Shown piece after piece: positions 11,710 to 21,800 of a stretch of DNA of 64,000 nt. The notes beneath the pieces are model-generated. The model was not told the origin of the DNA and ran no database searches. It saw only the letters and a list, made by a program, of their open reading frames with translations. Numbering within the stretch: the stretch's first letter is position 1; each line of letters starts with the position of its first letter. Source of the DNA: Monosporascus cannonballus (lineage: Eukaryota > Ascomycota > Sordariomycetes > Xylariales); the NCBI GenBank assembly GCA_004154925.1, contig QJNS01000034.1, positions 248,001 to 312,000 on the forward strand. Reading direction: 5' to 3'. A program made the position numbers and the translations under genes.

Positions 11710-12930
11710 ATGGCGACGACACAATTCGGTCTCCTCGACGAGCGAGAGGAGGGTGAGCTACATAAGATTCGACTCCTTAACGTCGAGGAGAAGCCTTTCA
11801 AACGCCTGACCAAACGCCTCATTGCCCCAGGCGCCTTCACGAACCCGAACAGCACCAAGTTGCCCACTCCGCCTCCGGAAAGCAATCAAGCCGAATCCCA
11901 GGATGGCACCGCAAATGCGAGCAGCCAGACAGCAACCCCCGACATCACGGCCCTGAAAGAAGACATCACGCTCGACTTCGCCGCGTTCGACTCGGCCATC
12001 GCGCGGCTGCAGCTCCTCGCGTCGGCCAACGAGGCGGAGCGGCAGCGGTACGCGGACGACCGGCTGCGGATCCTGCGGACGATGGACAGCGTGCGGGAGG
12101 GCAACGCGGCGCTGCGGACGCGGCTCGAGGGGGCGCGCGCGACGCTGGCGCAGCGCCGCAAGTTCGACGAGCTCGCGGACCGCATCACGGGCAACCGCAT
12201 GCTGCGCACGCGCGCCGAGCAGCACGCGAACCTCGCGAAGCTCGCCGACGAGTGCGCGGACCTCGAGCGCGAGAGCGAGGACTACGGCGCCACGTGGCGC
12301 GAGCGCCGGGGCCAGTTCGAGCGCCTCGTCGAGGAGGGCAAGCGCCTGCGCGCCCTCATCCGCGACGAGAAGGAGGAGGTCGAGCGCCGCGAGGGCATGG
12401 ACACCGGCGACAACAACGACGAGGCCGAGGGCGCGACGCCCGCCGGCACTAAGAGCGGCAACGCGACGCCGAGGCCCGAGCACGCCGCCTTGGGCACCGG
12501 TGCTGCTTCGCTGGGCCCGAAGGCCGAGGGTGAAGGGGGCGCCACGCCGCGGCCCGGAAGCAGGGGCGAGCGGACGCCGAGACTGGGCAGCCCTGCTCCC
12601 GGCGCGGGAAGCGAGGGCTTGAAGCCGAATCCGGACGGCGGTGGTAGTCTCTCTTCGTGGGCGAACAGCCAGGTCCCCAGCGTAAGAGCTGGCAGCCAAG
12701 ACCCGAGCGCGAGGGCGGAGAGCCAGCAGCTGAAGGGTGGGGAACTCGAGGAAGGGGAGGATGTCGAGATGGGCGAGTCCGGCACGCAGCAGCAGGCGGA
12801 TACGCCGATGAGCGAGGAGACGCGCGAGAGGGAAGGGGCTACTGAGAGCCTGGAGACCCAGGAGACTCCGCAGATCGCCATCGATGCCGCGGCAGACGGG
12901 GACAAGGACGACAAGATGGATACGACCTAG
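11710..12930 (+). CDS. THO complex subunit 7-like protein (Tho7/Mft1 family)
   Basis: A single 406-residue exon. The N-terminus has the THOC7-type stretch IRLLNVEEKPFKRLTKRL. Residues ~80-235 form a long predicted coiled coil (FDSAIARLQLLASANEAERQ, RKFDELADRITGNRMLRTR). The C-terminal ~170 residues are disordered, Gly/Ser/Pro/Glu-rich, with ATPRP and SQ repeats and an acidic tail, a common fungal extension. The family couples transcription elongation with mRNP packaging and export as part of TREX. The coiled-coil half is very GC-rich, which produces long spurious frames on the other strand. ATG 11710 sits in a good context (atcATGG). Confidence 0.85.
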   Translation: MATTQFGLLDEREEGELHKIRLLNVEEKPFKRLTKRLIAPGAFTNPNSTKLPTPPPESNQAESQDGTANASSQTATPDITALKEDITLDFAAFDSAIARLQLLASANEAERQRYADDRLRILRTMDSVREGNAALRTRLEGARATLAQRRKFDELADRITGNRMLRTRAEQHANLAKLADECADLERESEDYGATWRERRGQFERLVEEGKRLRALIRDEKEEVERREGMDTGDNNDEAEGATPAGTKSGNATPRPEHAALGTGAASLGPKAEGEGGATPRPGSRGERTPRLGSPAPGAGSEGLKPNPDGGGSLSSWANSQVPSVRAGSQDPSARAESQQLKGGELEEGEDVEMGESGTQQQADTPMSEETREREGATESLETQETPQIAIDAAADGDKDDKMDTT

Positions 12931-13217
12931 GCGAGCTATGTTCTTATCACTGGGGATAAGTTGCAGCTCTTGGTGATAGACAGTAATATTATACCCGCCA
13001 CAGAATGGCACTTTGTGAGCAATCAGCTAATCAAGCCCCTTTGCCTTTCCTAACCGAGTTTTTTTACAACAAGTGCAAGTAGACACAATTTATGTCCTTT
13101 GGCTGCCGCTTCGTATGGTATCAATTCTTCTCATCCTACAATCAGCAGCACGCATGCACACGCGCATGCGCATACAGCCCTATCCCCCCTTCCGCAACCT
13201 CGGTACACTCCAGCCCA
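12931..13217. other. Convergent THOC7/TBCA 3' region
   Basis: This 287-bp region separates two stop codons on opposite strands. It holds T/A-rich runs consistent with 3'-end processing (for example 13058-13063). No gene is seen. Confidence 0.5.
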
Positions 13218-13786
13218 TCATCCGACAGCCGCCGGCTGTCCCGCGGCCCTGCCCAACTCCAGCGCCTCCTTCGCCTTGGTCATCTCGTCCGCGGACCCGC
13301 CGTCGCTCTCCGCCGTCGCCATCTGCTCCTCGAGCCTCCCGACCGCCTCGCCGATCTTCTCCTTTAGCGGGAGGAACACCGTCTTCGTCTCCTCGAGGGC
13401 CTTGCGCTGTATTTCGAGTTCGTCTTAGTCAGTCGCCGACCTACGCAGCTGCACATCACGGAGGAACGGTATGAACATATATATATATATATATGCGTGT
13501 GCGCGTGTGAGTACGTGCGTGCGTGTGAGTACGTGTGTGCGTGTGTGTGTGTGTGTGTGGTTTTGCAACGCTAAGGGGATGCTCGGGTGTTACGCACCTC
13601 CTGCCTGAGCATGAACTCGGCGTTGTCGTCGTCGCCACCGCCGCCGTCCTTGCCGTTGGTCGCCTCCGCCTCGAGCTTCTTCACCCGCTCCGTCTGCTGC
13701 GCGAGCTCCTTCTGGTAGTACTGCTCCTCCTTCACCAGCCGGTTGACGGCCTGCGTCGCGATTGCGAGGGGCGAGGGTGCGGGCAT
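13218..13786 (-). CDS. TBCA: Tubulin-binding cofactor A (beta-tubulin chaperone)
   Basis: Two exons, 13786-13598 and 13406-13218; the intron 13597-13407 (GTGCGT...CAG, branch CTGACTAAG) joins MLRQE to RKALEETK in frame, giving 125 residues. Sequence and length fit the three-helix-bundle TBCA/Rbl2 family: AIATQAVNRLVKEEQYYQKE, LRQERKALEETKTVF and LKEKIGEAVGRLEEQM. It captures beta-tubulin released from prefoldin/CCT and hands it on for dimer assembly in the cytosol. A Gly/Asp-rich insert (GKDGGGGDDD) separates the first two helices. The 191-nt intron is longer than others here and contains a large AT/GT microsatellite. Confidence 0.94.
13477..13560. repeat. (AT)n/(GT)n compound microsatellite in the TBCA intron
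   Basis: A run of AT dinucleotides (13477-13494) leads into about 65 bases of GT-rich repeats (GTGTGCGTGTGAGTACGT-type units, ending in pure GT). It lies wholly inside the TBCA intron. Confidence 0.9.
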
Positions 13787-14572
13787 GGTTTTGTGCGGTT
13801 CTTGTGTCGTTCCGTGGAAGGTCCAGGATACGGAGATGGGTGGCTGGATTACTCGGTTGGTCGGGATCCCAGGTAGGGGATCTTATGCACGCAGGTGTCT
13901 GGAGAGTCGAAGTATGTCGATGTTGACTTACGTTAGTTATTAGTGCCCGCCCAAACCAGCAACATGTTTGGTGGGGTTGGCGGGGTAGTTGAGTCGCCTA
14001 AGCGGTCAAGCAACGTGCTGGTATGCAACTATCGAGTGGGCAGATAGGGGGAGCGTCAACTTCGCCGCTGGTTAAGGCAGCGACAGCAATTACGCAGATA
14101 TCTATATTACATCGGAGACTACTTGTAGCCTAACCTTGTGATTAATATAATTAATTATTCCCTTTAGCCATTCACGGCCAAGCGAGTTTCGCAACAGCCT
14201 ACGCCAAAGTCGGGAATGCTATGCCTACCTCAACCCCCTTTCTAGGAGAAGGGTATTTAATGTCTGGCCTTGCCCATTTATGTATTAGGATCACTCGATG
14301 CGCCACAATCCTCCCTCGAAAGACATTTTAGAGAGAATAATGCAACGCTGCCACCGCTCATATAAAGTAGTTCGTCGCAGTATAACGCCAAAATGGTAAG
14401 TTTCCCCCTTCGGTTGCACCAAGAGCATTCGCTGCGTATCTCATGGAATCAAAGGCTCTAAGCCTAAAGCAGTTCGCATCATTGTCATTTCCCTAGGCTT
14501 GCAATCTAGCTATAGAACTCACTCAAGAGTCACAAGGCTCACCTCCTAATCGCGGTATCATGAATGTCGGAA
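13787..14572. other. TBCA upstream region
   Basis: This stretch includes the TBCA promoter. A TATAAAG motif (14361-14367) lies about 26 bp before an ATG (14393) that is directly followed by GTAAGT. That arrangement could be a one-codon first exon, possibly belonging to the hydrolase relic downstream, but no continuation can be proved. Confidence 0.35.
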
Positions 14573-15113
14573 ATGAGGCCCCTCGGAGGGATCAGAGAGC
14601 TTTCATCAGTCGACCCTGAGCTCGAGCGGGTTCGCGTTCTCCCCAGCCCACAGGCAGCCTTAGAAAGTAACTGAATCATAGTACAAGTTAGCTAACAGCG
14701 GTCTTCAACTACCGCCGTCGTGGAGTCTGGACACCAACACCCAGGAGGTCCGCGCCTGACGGCCCGGGTATCAGAAATGCGGGAAAGCAGATGCGCCGGA
14801 TCCGTCTACCCTCCCCTACGTGGAAGATGACCACCAGATCAAGATCCGAGACGGGGCAGACATCGCAGTGCGTGCGCACCGGCCGCGGGTGATTTCGAAG
14901 CGACGGTTGCCCGGGCATGGTCATGCTCCACGTAGGCGGTTTCTGCGTCGGAATCCTAGGCAGCGGGGCCCGGCTCTGCCCTGTTTTCACTCAGCTGGGG
15001 GGTGTGTGGCCGAGAGTGTCGACTATCGTCTAGCCACCGAACACCCGTTCCGGATTCCGATCTATAATTCATATGACGCGCTCAGCTGGGTGCATATCGT
15101 CAGCTTTCTTTAG
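14573..15113 (+). pseudogene. Frameshifted, truncated alpha/beta-hydrolase (lipase/esterase-type) relic
   Basis: ATG 14573 starts a short frame (MRPLGGIRELSSVDPELERV) that stops at 14672. From ~14790 another frame reads DAPDPSTLPYVEDDHQIKIR then DGADIAVRAHRP. A shift near 14905 gives PGMVMLHVGGFCVGIL, the position of the oxyanion-hole HGGG motif, here HVGG. A second shift in the G-run near 15000 restores the earlier frame for VDYRLATEHPF and NSYDALSW, typical of the hormone-sensitive-lipase/abhydrolase_3 family. The nucleophile elbow (GxSxG) and everything after it are absent. It cannot encode an active enzyme. It neighbours an O-methyltransferase relic, so both may be remnants of a secondary-metabolism locus. 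Confidence 0.75.
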
Positions 15114-15415
15114 CATCGCAGTGTGTGAACAACAGGATGCGGGGTAGTTATAAAAAGAGGCGACATTTACCATGGAACTTGAAAATACGGGCGAAGTCAA
15201 AGATCTAATGTAAGCAAGCATATAGTGAGTGCATAGTAGTGTGAGCATAAGCAAGCTCACAACAAGTACGCAGGTAACTACATAAGCAGCTTTTGGCAGC
15301 CCAAGGTTTACGTAGGAAATTGCATTGTTTCCTATTAGGATTCTTTTCATAGATAAGATACAAGCAAAATACCTTCTTGGAGACAACTCTATGACATCCT
15401 TCAGTGCGCCTTATT
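15114..15415. other. Gap between the two relics
   Basis: About 300 bp with tandem-like tgtgagcataagcaag/gtgagtgcatag motifs (15220-15260). No coding similarity was recognised on either strand. Confidence 0.4.
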
Positions 15416-17248
15416 CTACCCTTGCCACTCAAATTCAATAATCCAGCGACCGGTACCAGGAGGCTGATGTGCGCCCAAATATCGGAATCGAGAATCTGCT
15501 CTCTTGACTAGTTCCTCCCATTCATGCCTCTCGCGCTGATGCGAATTCAAGACCTGCAGCACTCCTACGTCAAGGTTGCTGTTCATTATCAGCCAATTGG
15601 CTTCATCTTTGGGGGTTTGCCTTTGATGGGTGCCCTGAATACTTACATAGCTCGGCGGGCTTCTGCTGAATTTAAGCCCTCAAGCCCTGGTAAAATTCGT
15701 TCATGAATTACAATCCTTGCACCGACCTTCAGAGCGGGCACTGTGACACTGCGAGTCAGTACGTAGCTGCCTTACTGAGGAAGAAACGACCCCCTATAAG
15801 TTAACTTGCCAAGCTGTTGAAGGATGTTGATGCCGTATTTGTCGCCCAATTATGGAAGATGGTTTTGAAATAATATACATCCGCTCTCACAGGTTGTTCC
15901 TTGAAGAAATCACTAGAATACCGAGGATGATTAGTTTTCGTGTTCCTGCTTTAATCAGATAAAAGTAAAAAACTCACTGAGCCATGAAGGATACTCTGTC
16001 AAGGAAAATGGTAAAGCACGGAGTGAGAGGCAGAAGAAGCAGCCCAGCAGGTGGTTCATAGTATGGGTAGTGAATAGATGACCATTAATGCCTGCCCTTT
16101 TCTAACTACTCGGGGGCGAAGCCCCCCTATATATACACAAACTGGAGCCACACTGGTGGGTCGCTGGGCCCCGGAAAGGGGGCCGCACCTTGGCATCTGG
16201 CATACTCTTTCTTGAAGCTGAGGAGGTAGCCTTGATGCTCCGTCTGCCACTGTCTCCGGGAGATCCTGCACAATACACTTTATTTGCGGGAACCGTCTAG
16301 CGATGCTGATGGCAACGCTTCCGTGTGACCCCCCGACATCCACCATAGTAGCCGTATTTGCCCAGTTGTACCCATCAACAATTTCCTGGATTTCTGCTTC
16401 CTCCTGAGACATGTAGAGCCCAAATCTCTCTCTACGCACAGGATCCTCGGAGAGAATCTCGTAGAAACCCTTACTGCTGTTATTAGCAAGAGAAAATCCC
16501 TGGGATACGTGAGTTAGTGTGTAGATTCACATCGAAGTCCATCGCATACTGTTTCATTGTTTTCTTCGGAGTTCGGCCATTTCTCCATAGCGTCTGCCGT
16601 CTGTTTTCTCGTGTTAGTATTATAGGCTCAAATGCTTGGTAGATAATTTTAATTCCAATCACTTTGGCGCCTGCTGGCCGAAATTCGTCCAACTCGACAA
16701 TCAGAGAGTTTCGTATCATGTCGTCGCTAGCTAGAGCAGCCGTGAGGGCTGAATATGAGATGATCCCTAGTGTATTTTCCTGGAAGAGATGGTGGTTGAG
16801 AATGCCATGTCGAACAATGCGTCGAACGTTCCTTATGCTAGGGCCTGAAAACTTAGAGATTGCCTCAAATGTAGTAGACTCTCCTACGGGGAAGGATTTA
16901 TCTAGCTTGGGGCGAAGAATCACTTTCATGCTAGTGTAACTAGTCCACTATATATGTTGGTCAACAATTAGAGCTCATTGATGACAGAAGGGGATGAGTT
17001 CAACTGACCTGGTATCTCGGCGGTTCCTTGGGGCCAAATATCAAATCTTTCAACTCCGAGCAAGCCTCTATAACAGCTGGACGAGCCGCCTTGACGTCTG
17101 TGGCTTCTTCGGGGATAGGTAGAGATAATAGAGCATCTACGTCCAGTGACGGAGTTGACAAGTTGCTACTGGTAAGGAAATCATTGACTTTGGCCGTCTC
17201 TATTGCAATGAGTGAGGAGAGCTGGATTATTCTATTTATAGTAGCCAT
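15416..17248 (-). pseudogene. O-methyltransferase with a single 1-nt frameshift
   Basis: Seven exons can be traced: 17248-17009, 16947-16663, 16600-16550, 16499-16189, 15912-15806, 15748-15647 and 15578-15416. All six introns are GT-AG (GTCAGT, GTGATT, GTATGC, GTGCGG, GTTAAC, GTAAGT donors); five are 50-68 nt and the fourth is 276 nt. The product would be about 419 residues. The N-terminal half is the dimerisation/winged-helix region (FPVGESTTFEAISK, ALASDDMIRNSL). SAM motif I is VDVGGSHGS (~245), the catalytic His lies in IFHNW (~316), and the C-terminus has LNSHQRERHEWEELVKRAD and RWIIEFEWQG. This is the fungal secondary-metabolite O-methyltransferase type. One base is missing at 15844-15847 (tggGCGAC where tggGGCGAC is expected), shifting the frame right after IFHNW. 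Unless this is a sequencing error the gene is broken. Confidence 0.85.
15913..16188 (-). other. Oversized intron 4 of the O-methyltransferase, with two GC hairpins
   Basis: The intron starts GTGCGG and ends TATTCTAG, with a CTAAT branch point about 22 nt upstream. The exon phases on both sides fit (CCA AG|T GAT). It is 4-5 times longer than its sister introns. Near its 5' end it holds two perfect stems: GGCCCC/GGGGCC (16167-16172 with 16179-16184) and GGGGGC/GCCCCC (16112-16117 with 16121-16126). Confidence 0.7.
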
Positions 17249-17786
17249 GGGTTCGGGTCTTGATTGAACCTTGCTTTCCTGCCGAAAAGATTAAACTTCG
17301 TGGGAGTCGATGGATATAAAGATTATTTGGTCAATACGAGGAAGACAAAGATTAGAAATCTATTTCGTATTGTACCTGTTACAATTAGAGTGATCGCGAG
17401 AAAAAGTTATATAAAGCATGCAAAGTAATAATTATCTAACTAGAATTTAATTTTACAAAACTGTAACTAAAAGGCTCTTTATGTATTATAAACGCATCGG
17501 AATAATATGTTTTTTAAAATATTATAAAACTTAATCATTATTATAAATATTTAATTTTAGAATATACTTTTTAAACAAATTAAATATTTCCTTAAATTTA
17601 TTTATTATAATTCTTATATTTTTTTAAAAATATTATAATGTAAAATTAAACGTAAACGATTGATTTAATTACAAAAAATAATCGTACGTATATTAAATAC
17701 ATACAAAAACTATTATTATATTTTTTTCTCATATTATTATTGTAATAACGAATAGCGAAATAATAAATTTTCGTTTTATACTTTAT

Positions 17787-18158
17787 TATAACGGCTAGGG
17801 ATTTAACCAACTATTAAACCTTAGTCGTACGGGTTTATATTGGCAGGAGTATCGTGGGAATCTAAGCAATAAATATAATAATCGTATTACGTCTCGTAAT
17901 ACCAAGGGCATCTTGGGTAACGAATTATTATTACAAACTAAAGCTATTTAAATTATGGAAATAACAAACGTATATATCCTTTTTAAATTAAATTAGATTT
18001 TTATTAGATTTTAATATTGCTATAAATCTAATGCCATTAGATTTAGTTAATTTTATATAAATTCATTTGGATCTTGTTGCCAAAAAAGAGCCAAATTACG
18101 TAACCCTTTTATATAGGTCCGACCGTCTTTAAGGCCGGTCTTGGGTTAGGTCGTAATA
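17787..18158 (-). repeat. Gy1 3' LTR (type A1)
   Basis: 372 bp, from TATAACGG (TGTAACGG mutated) to CGTAATA (CGTAACA mutated). It aligns end to end with 24257-24628. The half next to the internal region carries the A1-specific sequence, including GGTCCGACCGTCTTTAAGG. Confidence 0.92.
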
Positions 18159-18327
18159 CGATTTCCTTTCTTTTAAGATCTTTGCCCTCAAAAATTTTTC
18201 TTCCTAGTAACTCCTTAACTTTACCATAGCAGGTCGTATCGCTAACCGCAAATCTCATAACCGTCCTAATCAAAAAAAAAACCTAGATTCCCTAGCTGTT
18301 CACATTATCAAATTTAGTTTTAAAATA

Positions 18328-18827
18328 ATGCAGTATACGCCTTATTTCGAAAATGGTACCAAATATCAAATAATCGAAAAGATTCGTCGTTATAACGAAT
18401 ATATCAAAAACCATCGTCGCTACAATAGGTCCGGCGTCCCAATTAACTCTTTGCGTCGCATTAAGGAAGAAAAAAATCGTTTAAATCGCAAAAAAGCCGT
18501 TATTAAAAAAACTTTTTTGCGTTTTTAACAAAAACTTAAAAAAAACTTAACGCGTAAATAACGCGATATTAACAAGACCATCAACCGCCTTTTCCGATTT
18601 CGTCGTCAAAAAAAATTTCTTTACGCTAAAAAATCAAAATTATTAGCCGCGGACTCCAGTTAATAAATAAGTTGGACAAGCAAAAACGCGCAAAGGCCGA
18701 GATTTCCTTTATTCCTCCTATTAACTCCCTTAATTGGTCTATTCTTAAGGACCTCGATTAGGGGGCCCTCCTTAATAAGTCCGCTGCTATTAATAGAAGG
18801 TTTTTAATAAACGCTAGGCGCTATTAA
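18328..18827 (+). pseudogene. Gy1 antisense ORF (aORF)
   Basis: From ATG 18328, on the strand opposite to pol, 66 residues are open (YRRYNEYIKNHR-like, SGVPINSLRRIKEEKNRL). After TAA stops and one frame change, the C-terminus reads NKLDKQKRAKAEISF, PPINSLNWSILKDLD, then ends INARRY at 18827. That tail overlaps the pol stop by 38 bp. The basic coiled-coil-like middle and the NW...D motif are shared with aORFs in the other elements. Function unknown. Confidence 0.65.
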
Positions 18828-21800
18828 GGTTTTTAGCGGGTTTTTAGGTATTTTCGAAATCCGGATATTTTTTCCACTTAATTAGGTACTGGGTAAATCC
18901 GTTTTGTTTTCGCATATTAAAAATGTTTTTTACCTCGTATATTTATTTATTTTCCATTTCCATATCGTTTTATACCGTATGCACCTTAATTATATTTATT
19001 GTTAATTCGAAAAAGAATATAACAGATTAAATAAAATTTAACTTTTGGTAAAAATTTTAATTATTATTTTCTAAAACCTTTTTAACAATTTTATATGGAC
19101 CAATATATTTAAAATCTAATTTTTGGTTAAATCGTTTTATTTAACTCTTTTTAATAACAAAAAAACCATTTCCTTTTTTTCGAAAATTAATCCCTTTAAC
19201 TTTTTCTAATTATAATACTTGCTTATTTAATTTCGTACGAATTTTAATTCCGTTTTTATCTTTTAATATAATTATCGTAATTATATTAAATTAAGGATTA
19301 TTTTAATATTAATTAAACCGCTATCGCATATTTTTTTTTGTAAATTTTTAAAATAAATTTAAAATTTATATTTACAAATATTATTTAAATATTTTCGTAA
19401 TAATTGGTATTAGAAGTTAATTATATAATTAATAATTTTTTAATCCAGTTATTTTATTTATAATCAATATAATATCGTACGTAAACTTTAAAAGTTTAAT
19501 TTATTCGTTTTATTTATTTATCTGTTTAAGGTTTAAATACGTTAAATAATATATAATTTAAGCCGATTTATATTATAAGATTTTGTTAATATTTAAACAT
19601 AAATATCTATTTTTTATTTGAAATAATCTCTATTAATAATCCGTATATATTAAAAATATATTTTTTAAAAAATATTATTTATTAAGCGTTTATATTTTCG
19701 TTATATGGGAAAAAATAAAATAATTTCGTAAATCGGTCGACGATTACGAAAATACTATTATAATATATTTTTGTAATTGGAATTTTTAATATAAAACATT
19801 TGATAATAAAATTAAATATAATTAAATATTATAATTACTTTGCGATTAGTAATAGCTGTAACTTTCCGTATAATTTATATCGTTACGTTTTCGTTCTGGC
19901 ATAAATATCGTATTGCCGTATAATTTTTTGTATTGGTAATTTTAATTTAAAAAAGGAATATATATGTTAAAGCCTTTTTAAGGTTTTATAAATCCCTAAA
20001 TATCCGTATAATTAATATTTATATATTATTTATATTAAATCCTTTTCGTATTTTTCTGAAACTTATATTTTATTTATTTTTTAGTTTTTTAAAAAATTAC
20101 CGGTATATTGCTGGATTTTTTAATATATATTGAAAAATACTTCCCGAATTATCGTAATTTGTCGTAAGCATAAATATCCTTTTATAATAATATCGAAAAT
20201 TTTATGGTTAATTTTAACTAATTTCTTTTCGAAATCTGGTTGCTTGCTTAAGGTATTTGCTTTATTATTTTTTAAACCTTTTTATAGATAATAACGAAAT
20301 CGAAATTCGCTAACCTTTTTACGTATTTTAATTATCGTTTTATAAATTTCTTAATCGTAGTAAATCGGGTAAAATTTTAATAATCCGTATAAATTTTAAC
20401 CTAGTACAAGTCTTTTTTAGGAAATACCTGAGTTTTCGAAATACCATAATAATAACCATAAATTCCTTATCTGGAATACCGTAATTAAATTCGACTTTTT
20501 TAATTTATACTAAAAAAATGTAATAAGGTATAATTTGTTTTAATTATTTCGTTATCTAATTATTATGCCTAATACGTAATCCGAAATATCGGGTTTTAAT
20601 TTAATAAGGCGCTTTAAATCGTATATAATTAATATTAGTTCGTTGGTAATTGTATCCTTAATATTTTGAAATACTTTTTCCGTATTTGGCATTTATTTAA
20701 ATTCTTTTTTTTGTAAGATTTATTAAAGGTATAATTATTTTATTAAAGTTTAGAATAAACCTTTTGTAATAATTAACGAATTTAAAAAATGCCTGTACTT
20801 TCTTAATTATTATTGGCGTTTGATATTTTGTAACTGCAGCGATTTTTTTAAACTTTATTTTGATATATTTTGGGGCAATAATATGTTTTAGATATTTTAT
20901 TTTTTATTTATAGATTTAATTTTCTTTCCGTATTAATAAATAGTTTTACGTTTTATAAAATTTAAAGGATTTTATTAATATATCCTGCGTATGCTTTTTT
21001 CGTTTTTAAGAAAATAAGAATGTTATCGAGATAATATATAACGAAAATATCGAGGTATTTCCGTAATACATAATTTATTATCCGTTAAAAAATTACTAGT
21101 ACATTCGTCAATTTTATTAATGTAATTAAATACTTAAATAATTCGTATTTTGTTTTAATGGTAATTTTTTATTTATATTCTTTTTTAATTTTAATTAAAT
21201 TATATTTCTTTTTATAATCGAATATTATGAATTATTTAATTTTGTATAATTGGTTTTTTTATTGCCGTAATTAAGAGTAATAATATTGGATCCTTAATAA
21301 TAATATCGTTTAGTTATTGATAATTAATTATAAGTCGGAATTTTGCGTTTTTTTTCGGAACAAAAAATATAAAATATCCTGTTAGTAATTTCGAAAATCG
21401 AATTTATTTTTTTATAGCCGATTTTCCAGGTATTTTTTAAAAGTACGTAATTCGTTGCCGTTAAGGTTGTAAATAAGGTAAAACTTTATCAAAAATCTTA
21501 AAAACTATTTCATAATTTTATTCGTTATATTTTAATAATTTCGTATTAAATTTGTTTTTAAAGAAATATTTATATCTATAATATTATAATAATATATTTA
21601 TTAGACTTTTTATTTTTTTTGGCCCATTATTACTTTAAATCGTTATTTAGTTACTTTGATTTCGCTTTAATGGTAATAATAATATGTTATATATTTTTTG
21701 ATACCCGTTTTTTTATATTTTATCCTTTTAAGTAGTAAGGTTTGTATCGCATCTTTATACCTACATTCGTCGCTATTATTAACCGAATATTAAGATTTTA

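Noticed and set aside
12282..12914. 210-codon minus-strand frame
   Set aside because: Another shadow of the same GC-rich gene.
11758..13011. 417-codon frame on the minus strand opposite the THO subunit gene
   Set aside because: Shadow of a GC-rich coding frame; Arg/Leu/Ala-rich translation without domain, while the plus strand has a recognisable family.
13456..13638. 60-codon frame of His-Thr repeats
   Set aside because: Translation of the GT microsatellite in the TBCA intron.
14709..14990. 93-codon minus-strand frame
   Set aside because: Opposite to the alpha/beta-hydrolase relic; no similarity of its own.
15524..15706. 60-codon plus-strand frame
   Set aside because: Antisense to exons 6-7 and the intron between them of the O-methyltransferase, which has clear family similarity.
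16056..16188. Apparent C-terminal extension and stop of the O-methyltransferase at 16056
   Set aside because: It is read-through into intron 4; the coding sequence resumes at 15912 with SDFFKEQPV in the correct phase.
16081..16190. Helitron-type 3' end (hairpin followed by GTTAG) in the O-methyltransferase intron
   Set aside because: The terminal tetranucleotide does not fit CTRR and no 5' end or second copy is visible; kept only as part of the intron observation.
16664..16939. 91-codon plus-strand frame
   Set aside because: Antisense to exon 2 of the O-methyltransferase.
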